A stretch of 64,000 nt of DNA from assembly GCF_014773225.1 (NCBI RefSeq), contig NZ_JACXAJ010000001.1, positions 434,001 to 498,000 of the forward strand, read 5' to 3'. The notes under the pieces were generated by a model that saw nothing but the letters and a program-made list of their open reading frames with translations, was not told the DNA's origin and did not search any database. Made by a program: the position numbers and the translations under genes. This DNA is from Pontibacter aquaedesilientis (GTDB lineage Bacteria > Bacteroidota > Bacteroidia > Cytophagales > Hymenobacteraceae). Within the stretch, counting starts at the first letter, position 1. Each line of letters opens with the position of its first letter. Positions 19,169-27,204 of the stretch are shown piece after piece.

Positions 19169-19600
19169 TTAGTCTACACGCGTCCAATTCTGAGTTCTGC
19201 CGATCAGTGAGATACCAATATAGCCCTTCACCTCCATCTTGTCTTTGCCAGTCATCTTCATATAGCATGAGTATGTCTTGCCACTTTCCGGATCATAAAT
19301 GGTACCATCGTCCCACTTGTTGTCGCCGTCGTATTTGAAATCCTTCATAAACACCAAACCCTGCAAAGGACGGTTTCGCATCTTCTTATCAGGGTTATTG
19401 TCATCCAGTTTAGGTTTTCCGTTACGCAGGGGCTCCTTTAGCTGCACAATCTTGCCGTACATTTTGTCGCCTGACTGGTAGATCTCAAATCGGGCTTTGC
19501 CTTCTTCATTTGTCCAGGTGCCTACCGGAGACATCTTTTGGGCCCAGGCTACAGAAGAGAACAGCATGAGTACCACTAGGGTTAAGAGGTGCTTTTTCAT
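19169..19600 (-). CDS. DUF2147 secreted protein
   Basis: The 143-residue product has the signal peptide MKKHLLTLVVLMLFSSVAWAQ. A DUF2147 domain follows: PVGTWTNEEGKARFEIYQ, KMYGKIVQLKEP, then DPESGKTYSCYMKMTGKDKMEVKGYIGISLIGRTQNWTRV. The family forms a small periplasmic lipocalin-like barrel, often seen in organic-carbon users; the function is not established. I use the Met at 19600, which begins the signal peptide. The longer frame adds 18 residues with no support. Confidence 0.88.
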   Translation of the reverse strand: MKKHLLTLVVLMLFSSVAWAQKMSPVGTWTNEEGKARFEIYQSGDKMYGKIVQLKEPLRNGKPKLDDNNPDKKMRNRPLQGLVFMKDFKYDGDNKWDDGTIYDPESGKTYSCYMKMTGKDKMEVKGYIGISLIGRTQNWTRVD

Positions 19601-19880
19601 GATTCGTTGGTTGTTTTGTAAGATTAGTAACGAAATATAGACAAAATAATTCATTTTTCAACTGAAATCCACTTAGGGTCGATTTTTTTCACGTGATGAG
19701 TAGTCTGAAGATATTCGGTTTTGCGCCTTCTCAGTATGTGATAAAATTAAGTGCAATTGATTCAGGATTCCAAATGGTTTATAATGAGTGATTTATATCA
19801 ATTAACGTGCCTAAACATGGCAACGGGATGCACTACCCTAACATTTATGCAGAATAGAGGCTAAAAATAAGTGCCAAACC
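19601..19880. other. AT-rich intergenic region, no gene seen
   Basis: No open frame or hairpin stands out between the DUF2147 gene and the promoter of the putative RNA gene. The region is clearly AT-rich, as expected for two divergent promoters. Confidence 0.35.
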
Positions 19881-19911
19881 TTGTGAACTTATCTGCGTTC
19901 ATTTATCTTTA
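19881..19911 (+). promoter_or_regulatory. Bacteroidota-type promoter of the putative RNA gene
   Basis: TTG (19881-19883) lies 20 bases before TATCTTTA (19904-19911). The latter matches the -7 consensus TAnnTTTG at all but the last base. Spacing is right for the primary sigma factor, and transcription would begin near 19918. Confidence 0.6.
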
Positions 19912-20001
19912 TAATATCAGTAAAGTAGCGAGTGCTACAGCTCAGTTCCGGACGCCAACTCAAGTGCTGGCATAAGGTTCGGGGTTCATGTCGGACTAAA
20001 G

Positions 20002-20013
20002 AGAAAGGAGGTG
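20002..20013 (+). promoter_or_regulatory. Full-length Shine-Dalgarno sequence
   Basis: AGAAAGGAGGTG can pair over 12 bases with the 3' end of 16S rRNA. The translated genes checked here (for example lepA, folD, prkA, the M61 peptidase) have no SD at all, as is normal in Bacteroidota, so this site is exceptional. It lies two bases before the ATG at 20016, closer than a typical spacing. Confidence 0.6.
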
Positions 20014-20015
20014 CT

Positions 20016-20087
20016 ATGTCTAATCCATCAGTCGTCTTAGTAAGCCTTGGTAATAGTGTTCACCTTAACAACGGTGAGCTGGCTTAG
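20016..20087 (+). CDS. Putative 23-residue micro-ORF inside the structured RNA
   Basis: ATG at 20016 directly follows the long Shine-Dalgarno sequence. The frame ends in a double stop TAG TAA at 20085-20090. The peptide starts MSNPSVVLVSLG and ends HLNNGELA. Its second half runs through the 20036-20091 stem, so translation would open that helix; this suggests a leader-peptide-like or dual-function arrangement. No homologue is recognised. Alternatively the SD acts only as a ribosome-binding decoy and no peptide is made. Confidence 0.4.
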   Translation: MSNPSVVLVSLGNSVHLNNGELA

Positions 20088-20191
20088 TAAGCAGTGAGTA
20101 TCTACTGCTTGCGCAGTAAATATTACCTTTGGTCTTGAATGATGGTGCTGCTGCAAAACAGGGTGCCGCTTGTTAAGATTTGAAGGATTCT

Positions 20192-20240
20192 AAAGCGCTT
20201 GATGTAACTTGACGGGTTACATCAAGCGCTTTTTCTTTTT
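20192..20240 (+). terminator. Strong intrinsic terminator of the RNA gene
   Basis: A perfect 17-bp stem (20192-20208 with 20216-20232) encloses a seven-base loop and continues into TTCTTTTT. The T-run is on the plus side only. It therefore points to a plus-strand transcript ending here, not just to the minus-strand gene that ends at 20247. Confidence 0.88.
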
Positions 20241-20246
20241 GCCTCA

Positions 20247-20621
20247 TCAGAGATCTTCTTTGTAAATCGTGTTATTGCCCAATCTCCGCTCCCGCAGGAA
20301 AGACGCCACATACGCGAGTACCGCCAGAAAACAACTGGCCCCCATAACCAGCACCAGAATATGCTTGCTATCCCACTCAAAAGTGTCCGGATTGATGCGC
20401 AGAATAAGTGCGAACCCAGCCAATAGCGTGAGAGCCGTTACGGTATGAAAAACAAAGCGGTTATGCCTGCGCAAATGATAGGTGCAGGCCAGCAGCAGCA
20501 CACCAAAAGCCGGCGCAAGCAAAGCGATGACTGGCCTGGAGGGAAGCAGGAAATAACCCGCCAACCCCGCTACCACAAGGACAGTTGCATTGATGGTATT
20601 GATAATGTAAGGATGCATCAT
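20247..20621 (-). CDS. Small four-TM membrane protein of unknown function
   Basis: The product (about 124 residues from Met at 20621) has four hydrophobic helices: IINTINATVLVVAGLAGYFLL, VIALLAPAFGVLLLACTYHL, FHTVTALTLLAGFALIL and HILVLVMGASCFLAVLAYVASFL. Short charged loops and a polar C-terminal tail complete it. The pattern resembles small TMEM14-like integral proteins, but I cannot assign a family. A start at 20642 or 20618 is equally possible; the choice does not change the membrane part. Confidence 0.65.
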   Translation of the reverse strand: MMHPYIINTINATVLVVAGLAGYFLLPSRPVIALLAPAFGVLLLACTYHLRRHNRFVFHTVTALTLLAGFALILRINPDTFEWDSKHILVLVMGASCFLAVLAYVASFLRERRLGNNTIYKEDL

Positions 20622-20732
20622 GTGTCTACTTTTTAAAAGCAACAGAACCGAACAGGTATAAAGTTACCTGCCCGGCTACCTAATGCGTCTTACGTAAAAT
20701 ACTGTCGGATATGTTTGAACTTGGCTGGATGA

Positions 20733-21341
20733 TTACAACACTCGCCTAATGCCCAGTAGGCGGTCATTGTAGCGAGTGCCTTCCACCTGGCTGATTTTAA
20801 CGCCACCGTTTGAGGAAGAGTGTACGAACGAAATCGTATCGCCCGGCTCTGAAATAACAATACCCACATGGCCCGGCTCGCGTACATTCAAGTTCGTACC
20901 CGTAAAAATCACGAGATCACCTGGTCGGGCGTCTTCCCGGTCAACCGCTACACCATCTTGCGACTGGGTAGAAGAAGATCGGGTAATGGGTACCCCATAT
21001 TCTTCAAAAACGTGCGAAGTGAATCCTGAGCAATCAAAGCCGTTGCTGCTGGTGCCACCATATACATAGGGGGTGCCAATCAGCGAAACGGCATAGTCTA
21101 TCAGTTCATCGGAGGGCAGTCCTTTTGGGGCCGCATACCATGCCTTATCTTCCGTATGGCTTGATCTTTTGGCCTTAGAAAAGGTTTGATTTCCACCGTC
21201 TGTTTTAGGCTCCTGATGATGAATGGCAAAATGCACCGGCGCTGGCTCTGTCGAACTGCCTGCCATATGATCCGGCTTTAAGGTAATCAGTAGAAACAAT
21301 AAAAGGAGTGGGGCTGCCACCAGCAGAAATATCTTTTTCAT
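20733..21341 (-). CDS. NlpC/P60 family cell-wall hydrolase
   Basis: The 202-residue protein starts with an N-terminal membrane/signal segment (KKIFLLVAAPLLLLFLLIT) and a disordered linker to about residue 75. The NlpC/P60 papain-like domain follows with the catalytic Cys in GFDCSGFTSHVF (Cys104), the catalytic His in GHVGIVIS (His158) and the third polar position in SFVHSSS (His174). Such enzymes cut gamma-D-glutamyl-diaminopimelate or related peptide bonds in peptidoglycan. It acts in the periplasm, probably in wall turnover. No obvious operon partner is present. Confidence 0.92.
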   Translation of the reverse strand: MKKIFLLVAAPLLLLFLLITLKPDHMAGSSTEPAPVHFAIHHQEPKTDGGNQTFSKAKRSSHTEDKAWYAAPKGLPSDELIDYAVSLIGTPYVYGGTSSNGFDCSGFTSHVFEEYGVPITRSSSTQSQDGVAVDREDARPGDLVIFTGTNLNVREPGHVGIVISEPGDTISFVHSSSNGGVKISQVEGTRYNDRLLGIRRVL

Positions 21342-21593
21342 AGCTTGTAGGGTTTGAGTTATAACACCAAGTATGAGAATATCGTGCCAAGATTGGCTTT
21401 GACCACCACAATGCAGTGAGGATGTCGTAACAGAAAAAACTTTGGCTTCGAATTATGGGCCTTTTGCATAGAATTTCAAACGCTTCATCAGAGAATTAAA
21501 ACTATCTGTCGATAATTAACTTAATTGGAAATTATTTTGGTATAATAGTGTTATATATTATAATATTATGTATATTTATGTAATTCAATTAGC

Positions 21594-22019
21594 ATGTATT
21601 CCAGAATGGAAATCTACAAATCCGAATCGTTTATGGTACAGCATTCAGAAGAGCAGTTACTGCTCCGCTGTAAAAAATCACTGCATTCGGAGGAGTTCAG
21701 AGCGGGGTTAACGAAAGCGTTACAATATGCCAGGGAACACCAAATCAAAAAGTGGCTACTGGACCTGAGGGAAATAGGCAAGTTGAGTGAGGCAGATGAA
21801 ACCTGGGTGCAGGTGCAGCTTTTTCCACAGATTATGATTCACTTGGGTATGAAAAACTATGTGGCGGTAGTGATGGATGAGCGTTGTTATGCCAACATGG
21901 TGGATGAGTCCGGGCTATTGGGGCTGAAGAGTTACAATTCCTTTATTATCATCAATACGTTCTACCAGTTGGAGGAAGCAGCTTCCTGGTTAGAGGGCAA
22001 ACATCCAAATTACGTCTGA
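21594..22019 (+). CDS. STAS/SpoIIAA-like protein, paralogue 1
   Basis: The 141-residue soluble protein has an alternating strand/helix pattern. Its conserved blocks also occur in two other genes in this window (24984-25427 and 27205-27702): WLLDLREI, ETWVQVQLFPQI, NYVAVVMDERCYANMVDE, and FIIINTFYQLEEAASWLEG. The layout resembles the SpoIIAA-like/STAS fold used in regulatory partner switching, but no phosphoserine motif is evident. The upstream region is very AT-rich. Met at 21606 is an alternative start. Function is unknown; the tight local family is the main clue. Confidence 0.6.
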   Translation: MYSRMEIYKSESFMVQHSEEQLLLRCKKSLHSEEFRAGLTKALQYAREHQIKKWLLDLREIGKLSEADETWVQVQLFPQIMIHLGMKNYVAVVMDERCYANMVDESGLLGLKSYNSFIIINTFYQLEEAASWLEGKHPNYV

Positions 22020-22116
22020 GCGTCGCAGGTGGGAAGCCACGAACAGCGGTGGGATTTTGAAAAGCACGGTTTTTGTTGTAAAATGCCTTTGCTTTAACTA
22101 AATTCTAAATAATCGC

Positions 22117-23925
22117 ATGCTTCAACCAAGGCAAATCAAACCCTTACTCTTTCTCACACTCTGTTTCTTTTTCTGGAATACCTTCGCAACTCTGGCAGCC
22201 GACCTAAGGTATACGCTGGCCATGCCTGCACCTCATACACACTATTTTGAGGTAGAAGTAGAACTTTCTGGCGCCCGCAAGAACTACATCGACTACAAAA
22301 TGCCTGTCTGGGCCCCGGGTTCTTACCTGGTGCGTGAATTTGCCAAAAACGTGGAAGGCTTCGCTGCTACCGACAAATCAGGCAAAGCCTTACGCTCCGA
22401 GAAAATCAATAAAAACACCTGGCGTGTGTACAGTAACAAAGCGGACGCTGTGCGGGTGAAGTACAAGGTATACGCATTTGAGATGAGCGTGCGCACCAGC
22501 TTTCTGGATGCATCGCATGGCTATGTGAACGGCACCAGTGTGTTTATGTACCCGGAGGGCTATCAAAAAGAAAGCGGTTCGCTGGTGGTGCAGCCTTTCA
22601 AGGAGTGGAAGAAAGTTTCTACCGGCCTAAAAAACACCGGGGGCTATACCTATACCTTCGCCAACTACGATATTCTGGCAGACTCCCCGCTGGAAATCGG
22701 CAACCAGGAAGTGCTGACCTTTGAGGCTGGAGGCGTACCGCATGAGGTAGCCATGTACGGTGAAGCCAATTACCAGCCTGAACAATTGCTAGCCGATATG
22801 AAGAAGGTAACCGAGGAATGCATCAGCCTGATGGGGGAGTTACCCGTTGATCGCTATGTGTTCATTGTGCACAACCTGCACAAAGGCGGCGGAGGACTGG
22901 AGCACCTGAACTCCACCACGTTGCAGACCAGCCGCTGGAACTATAGCTCGGAGCAGGGCTATACCGGTTTTATGGGATTGGTAGCGCATGAGTACTTTCA
23001 CCTATGGAACGTGAAGCGGCTGCGACCTGCCCCACTTGGTCCGTTCGATTACGATAAAGAAAACTACACCCGCCTGCTTTGGGTATCGGAAGGTATTACA
23101 AGTTATTACGATGACCTAATCACCCAACGGGCCGGTTTGATGAGCCCAAGCCGCTACCTGGACGTAGTGGCGGGCAGCATAAGTGCCGTGGAGAACACGC
23201 CGGGCAACCAGGTGCAAACCGTGAGCGAGTCCAGCTTCGATGCTTGGATCAAGTATTACCGCCGCAATGAGAACTCCAACAACGCAGAGGTTTCCTACTA
23301 TACCAAAGGCGGTGTGCTGGGACAATTGCTGAATATGGAGATCATGAAAGCAACCAAAGGAGAAAAGAGCCTGGATGATGTGATGCGCTACATGTATGAT
23401 CGCTATTACAAAAAGTTGAATCGAGGCTTTACGGAGCAGGAATTTAAAGAGGCGCTGGAACGCTTTGCCGGCAAAAAGCTGGACGGTTTCTTCAACGACT
23501 ACGTGAACGGCACCAAATCGCCTGACTATAACAGTTACTTCGAAGCAGCCGGCCTCCGCCTCGTTGATCAGAATGAGGGTGTACTAAACATCAACTGGGG
23601 TGCAACCACCGCTTCGGAAAACGGCAAAATGATGATCAAAGTTGTGTCACGTGGTAGCAGTGCCTGGGAAGGTGGCCTGAACGTAAACGATGAACTTATT
23701 GCCATAGACGGCTACCGGGTGGAAGGGGATATTAAGCCTTTCATCAGCGGCCGAAGCATAGGAGATAAACTATCGGTTACCGTGAGCCGCGATGGCCGTT
23801 TATTAAGTTTAGAGGTGCCTATTATGCAGGATAATAACGTACGATACCGTTTCGAGAAGGTGCCAAACCCTACGGCAGTGCAGCAGAAAATCTATGACAA
23901 ATGGCTGCATCAGGCCGGTACTTAA
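22117..23925 (+). CDS. M61 family metallopeptidase with PDZ domain
   Basis: The 602-residue secreted protein begins with a signal peptide ending near LAADLRYTL. The N-terminal beta domain is typical of M61 (PVWAPGSYLVREFAKNV). The gluzincin active site is GLVAHEYFHLWNVKRLRP (zinc ligands His291 and His295, catalytic Glu292) with the third ligand in WVSEGITSYYDD (Glu325). A PDZ domain lies near residues 495-580 (KVVSRGSSAWEGGLNVNDELIAIDG). M61 enzymes are aminopeptidases acting on Gly/Ala N-termini. Probably periplasmic. A strong hairpin ends the gene. Confidence 0.95.
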   Translation: MLQPRQIKPLLFLTLCFFFWNTFATLAADLRYTLAMPAPHTHYFEVEVELSGARKNYIDYKMPVWAPGSYLVREFAKNVEGFAATDKSGKALRSEKINKNTWRVYSNKADAVRVKYKVYAFEMSVRTSFLDASHGYVNGTSVFMYPEGYQKESGSLVVQPFKEWKKVSTGLKNTGGYTYTFANYDILADSPLEIGNQEVLTFEAGGVPHEVAMYGEANYQPEQLLADMKKVTEECISLMGELPVDRYVFIVHNLHKGGGGLEHLNSTTLQTSRWNYSSEQGYTGFMGLVAHEYFHLWNVKRLRPAPLGPFDYDKENYTRLLWVSEGITSYYDDLITQRAGLMSPSRYLDVVAGSISAVENTPGNQVQTVSESSFDAWIKYYRRNENSNNAEVSYYTKGGVLGQLLNMEIMKATKGEKSLDDVMRYMYDRYYKKLNRGFTEQEFKEALERFAGKKLDGFFNDYVNGTKSPDYNSYFEAAGLRLVDQNEGVLNINWGATTASENGKMMIKVVSRGSSAWEGGLNVNDELIAIDGYRVEGDIKPFISGRSIGDKLSVTVSRDGRLLSLEVPIMQDNNVRYRFEKVPNPTAVQQKIYDKWLHQAGT

Positions 23926-23945
23926 AATCCAACTTATACCTTGAA

Positions 23946-23990
23946 AACACAAGAGGCGGTTTCTGTACGGAAGTCGCCTCTAGTGTTTTT
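23946..23990 (+). terminator. Intrinsic terminator
   Basis: AACAC-A-AGAGGCG pairs with CGCCTCT-A-GTGTT around a 16-base loop and is followed by further T residues. It separates the convergent M61 and SIMPL genes. Confidence 0.85.
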
Positions 23991-24003
23991 GAAGATCGGT
24001 TGA

Positions 24004-24735
24004 TCAATCGAGCCGGAACGAAGCATTGACCACGGCGGTGATTTCCTTTTCAATAGAACTTACGTCATTTATTCCGTAATCAGACACCATGTTGGAATTC
24101 ACTGGCGTAATCTGCAGCACACCCATGCGGGCATTGGTAATAGGGCCTAATTCGCTTCCTGTAGCTTCAGCAATTTTCTGTGCCCTGTTCAGGGCGTCAC
24201 GGGCCGCGTCTGCCTGGATCTCGATTTTTAAGTCAGCCAACCCCGAATAGTAGTACTCCGGCGGCATAACCGAAAAGTCCACGCCCTGGCTTACCAGTTC
24301 TGTTATAGCCAATGACACCTCCCTGATTCTGTTCACATCGTTGGAGCGCACCTCAATCATCTGGTTTGCTTGGTAGCGTGCGATGTTATTGGTCTGATAA
24401 CCTTGGCTGCTCAGTTCGTAAATCGGGTTGAGGTTGATCGTGGTCAGGCTGATGTTCTCCTCTTTGAACCCCTGCTTTTGAAGGTAGGCGACCACCAACG
24501 GGCGCTGGCGCTGTAGGCTTTGGTAGGCCGCCTCTGCAGACGGCGCACTCGCCTGAATGTTTCCACGCAGAATGCCAAAGTCTGATGTGATCTCTCGTTT
24601 GGCCGAACCTGTCACCGTAATCGTTTGGTTCTGCGTCGCACGCTTATGCCAGAACGTGACGAAAAGTAGCATGCACAGCAACAAACTGATGCCCAACACA
24701 ACAGCAGCCATGACAAGCGAAGAGTTATTTCTCAT
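24004..24735 (-). CDS. SIMPL-domain (DUF541) protein
   Basis: The 243-residue protein has one N-terminal membrane segment (MAAVVLGISLLLCMLLFVTFW). A SIMPL/DUF541 domain follows: QTITVTGSAKREITSDFGIL, SAEAAYQSLQ, ISLTTINLNPIYE, then DAARDALNRAQKIAEATGSELG near residues 175-195. The family forms oligomeric periplasmic rings related to BP26; the biochemical role is unsettled. A periplasm-facing, membrane-anchored location is likely. It converges on the M61 gene, with a shared terminator between them. Confidence 0.92.
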   Translation of the reverse strand: MRNNSSLVMAAVVLGISLLLCMLLFVTFWHKRATQNQTITVTGSAKREITSDFGILRGNIQASAPSAEAAYQSLQRQRPLVVAYLQKQGFKEENISLTTINLNPIYELSSQGYQTNNIARYQANQMIEVRSNDVNRIREVSLAITELVSQGVDFSVMPPEYYYSGLADLKIEIQADAARDALNRAQKIAEATGSELGPITNARMGVLQITPVNSNMVSDYGINDVSSIEKEITAVVNASFRLD

Positions 24736-24983
24736 ATAGTAGTTAAATTGTAGAGCTAGCAGCGATATCCTATAATACGGTTCATAAAGAGAGTATATTA
24801 TATAATATCATTAATTTTTATGGGAGGTATATCTGGTAATTTAAAATACTGTTTAATGAGTGCAATTTAAAAAGATGGTAAAATTGCACGGTTTTTATTT
24901 TTTTTGAGAGTATCCGGATTTGTTGGATCAGAAATTATGTTTTAAATTTCGGATATTAAATTAAAAACCAAGCGCTTTGCTAT

Positions 24984-25427
24984 ATGGTGGTATGCGATAC
25001 CCCTTATGCCTATATCACCTATTCCAGTCAATCGGAGGTGCTTTCAATTAAATGGAAAGACAGGCCTAGTTTAGAACAGTTTAAAAACGTGTATTGGCAG
25101 GGGCTTCAGTTCGTGAAAGCCCATCCTGAAATTCGTTTTTACTGCGTCGATATTTCCCTGATTGGCCCGTTTGATCAGGAACAGGAACTGTGGCTCAACT
25201 GGGAGTTCTGTCCGCAGGTGCTGGACTGTATTCAAACGAACATCTTTGCAGCTGTTATTTTTTCAGAAGAGCACTTCAACGCCTTGGTTAATAACTATGT
25301 CGCGCCTAGCCTGCTGCCTATCCATGGGTTTATCCAGCTGAACTACTTCACGGATGCCGTGGAGGCCCATGACTGGCTTGCCTATACGCAAAGAAGTCAG
25401 GGTTTCGCTCTTGCTGCAAAATCCTGA
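24984..25427 (+). CDS. STAS/SpoIIAA-like protein, paralogue 2
   Basis: The 147-residue protein aligns with the genes at 21594 and 27205 through VLSIKWKD, FYCVDIS, LWLNWEFCPQVLD, FAAVIFSEEHFNALVNNYV, and GFIQLNYFTDAVEAHDWL. Like them it follows a long AT-rich upstream region and is flanked by unrelated metabolic genes. No membrane segment or catalytic motif is seen. It ends 31 bases before the convergent glutamate dehydrogenase, with no terminator hairpin between them. Confidence 0.6.
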   Translation: MVVCDTPYAYITYSSQSEVLSIKWKDRPSLEQFKNVYWQGLQFVKAHPEIRFYCVDISLIGPFDQEQELWLNWEFCPQVLDCIQTNIFAAVIFSEEHFNALVNNYVAPSLLPIHGFIQLNYFTDAVEAHDWLAYTQRSQGFALAAKS

Positions 25428-25458
25428 CTTCCATGTCTTTGTTCTCCAAGCTAATTGA

Positions 25459-26883
25459 TCAAGGAAAAATTCCCAGCGCTTCGTAGCTCACGCCTATCTT
25501 TTCGATCGCGGTGAGGAAAGCGGCTGCACGCATATCCTCAATGTTCTTTCTGTTCATCACCCCCCTTATTTCATGGTAGGCATTAATCATGGTGTCTTCC
25601 AGGCCAGAGCGCACCAGACTGATCTCGTCTGCGCCCTGTATCAGGAGGCTGCGCTCATGCGTTGTCAGGCTTTTGCCCGAGGAGCTTTCTATGGCATTTA
25701 CCAACCGGCGGTGGCTGGCTTCTTCGGCACGTTTTCCCATACGCCCAAACCGGACATTCGATAGGTTTTTGAGCCACTCAAAGTAAGATACAGTAACACC
25801 ACCCGCATTGATGTAAAGGTCCGGAATGATGATGACGTCATTACTCAGCAATACCTTTTCGGCATCCCGGGTAACAGGACCATTGGCACCCTCAGCTATG
25901 ATTTTGGCTTTGATCCGGCCCGCATTGCCTGCATGGATCTGGTTTTCCAGGGCTGCCGGGATCAAAATATCGCAATCTTCTTCGAGCAGTTCCAGAGAAT
26001 TCTCAAAGTTTTTGGCGTTGCTGAAGTTCAGGATCGAACCTGTCTCGCTGCGATGTTTAAAGGCAGCTTCCACATCAATACCGTCGGAGTTGTATATACC
26101 TCCTTCGCGCTCTGCTATACCGATGATGATGGCACCATCCTGCTGGCAGAAATAAGCGGCGTTGTAGCCGACGTTGCCCAGCCCCTGTACGATAATTCTT
26201 TTACCTTCCATGGTATTGCCGCTGATGCCTGTCTTTCGCATCAGGTCTGCATCTCCGAGGGCTTCTCTAATACCATAGAACACACCTAAACCTGTTGCTT
26301 CGGCACGCCCTCTTATACCGCCCTGACCAACTGGTTTGCCCGTTACGCAACCCAGGGCATTGGTTTCGCCATACTTGAGTGCCTGGTATGTGTCGGCGAT
26401 CCAGGCCATTTCGCGGCTGCCTGTTCCGTAGTCAGGTGCTGGTACATCCATACCGGGTCCGATCAGGTTTTTTTTGATCAACTCAGCTGCATAGCGCCTT
26501 GTCACTTTCTCGAGGGTTTTCACAGAACTGGTTCTGGGATTTATCTTCACGCCGCCTTTGGCTCCCCCAAATGGAACATCAACCACCGCGCACTTGAACG
26601 TCATAAGCGTGGCGAGCGCCTTCACTTCATCCTCGTCAACCTGCATGCTGAATCGGATTCCGCCTTTAGAAGGAAGCTTGTGGTGGCTATGCTGGACTCT
26701 TATACCTTCATATACCTCAACTCTCCCGTCGACTTCGACGGGGAAAGATACTTTGTAGACACTGTTACAGGTCTTGATCTGTGCCAGTATACCTGGGTCG
26801 AGCCTTGAAAAGCTGGCTGCGTGGTCGAAGAACTGGTGCACACTGTCCAGGAATTTCTTGCCTTCGTGTTGGGGGTTTGCCAT
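25459..26883 (-). CDS. Glu/Leu/Phe/Val-type glutamate dehydrogenase
   Basis: The enzyme interconverts glutamate and 2-oxoglutarate plus ammonium with NAD(P)H. I use the Met at 26883 (474 residues, MANPQHEGKKFLDSVHQFFDHAA), where family members begin. An in-frame Met at 26967 would add 28 residues with no counterpart. Present are the substrate-binding KGGIRFS region, the catalytic stretch VVDVPFGGAKGGVKINPR, MDVPAPDYGTG, the Rossmann motif VQGLGNVGYNAA, and AEGANGPVT. It is cytoplasmic and links nitrogen assimilation to the TCA cycle, of which gltA is also in this window. Confidence 0.95.
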   Translation of the reverse strand: MANPQHEGKKFLDSVHQFFDHAASFSRLDPGILAQIKTCNSVYKVSFPVEVDGRVEVYEGIRVQHSHHKLPSKGGIRFSMQVDEDEVKALATLMTFKCAVVDVPFGGAKGGVKINPRTSSVKTLEKVTRRYAAELIKKNLIGPGMDVPAPDYGTGSREMAWIADTYQALKYGETNALGCVTGKPVGQGGIRGRAEATGLGVFYGIREALGDADLMRKTGISGNTMEGKRIIVQGLGNVGYNAAYFCQQDGAIIIGIAEREGGIYNSDGIDVEAAFKHRSETGSILNFSNAKNFENSLELLEEDCDILIPAALENQIHAGNAGRIKAKIIAEGANGPVTRDAEKVLLSNDVIIIPDLYINAGGVTVSYFEWLKNLSNVRFGRMGKRAEEASHRRLVNAIESSSGKSLTTHERSLLIQGADEISLVRSGLEDTMINAYHEIRGVMNRKNIEDMRAAAFLTAIEKIGVSYEALGIFP

Positions 26884-27204
26884 ACAACTATAGATTTTTT
26901 TGATGGATGCATTAAATGACTTTAAAACGGCTTCCGGCCTGTTTTGTTCTATATAGCCTTGTTGCAACAGGTATAGCTACAAATCGCTTCACTAGCAAAT
27001 ATAGCAGTTAGATGATTGTCTGAAAGACAGTTAGAATTAAATTTAATATGATACCAATAAAATATTTAACTATTTATTGTTTTTATGTTATAAATATTAC
27101 ACCTTTGTTTATAACGATTACATCAATTGCTGTAGCGCAATGCGAAAATTGCCCTAATTGGTGTAGGAGGTCTGATCTTTTGATGACAATAACCTAAAGA
27201 TTTT
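26884..27204. other. AT-rich divergent intergenic region
   Basis: This region lies between glutamate dehydrogenase and the third STAS-like gene. It is strongly AT-rich from about 27000 and contains one GGTATAG near 26972. It holds no convincing gene; both promoters should be here but no clear -33/-7 pair was found. Confidence 0.35.

Larger units (their letters stand above)
19918..20240 (+). ncRNA. Putative structured RNA gene (about 320 nt) with an embedded micro-ORF
   Basis: These bases hold no normal gene but look like a complete transcription unit: a promoter just upstream, ordered helices, and a very strong plus-strand terminator. Helices seen are GTAGC/GCTAC (19925-19938); CCGGAC/GTTCGG (19948-19953 with 19977-19982) enclosing GCCA/TGGC; a long stem CTTAGTAAGCC/GGCTTAGTAAG (20036-20046 with 20081-20091) enclosing GTTCACC/GGTGAGC; and GCAGT/ACTGC (20091-20108). 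AGAAAGGAGGTG (20002-20013) is complementary to the usual Bacteroidota 16S 3' end CACCTCCTTTCT and precedes a 23-codon frame. It matches none of tmRNA, RNase P RNA or SRP RNA as I know them. The boundary at the 5' end is inferred. Confidence 0.55.

Noticed and set aside
19918..20240. tmRNA, RNase P RNA or SRP RNA as identity of the structured RNA
   Set aside because: The tmRNA tRNA-like ends, the RNase P core GAGGAAAGTCC and the SRP Alu/S-domain motifs were not found.
26884..26967. N-terminal extension of glutamate dehydrogenase from Met at 26967
   Set aside because: The extra 28 residues have no counterpart in the family, and the shorter start gives the expected N-terminus.
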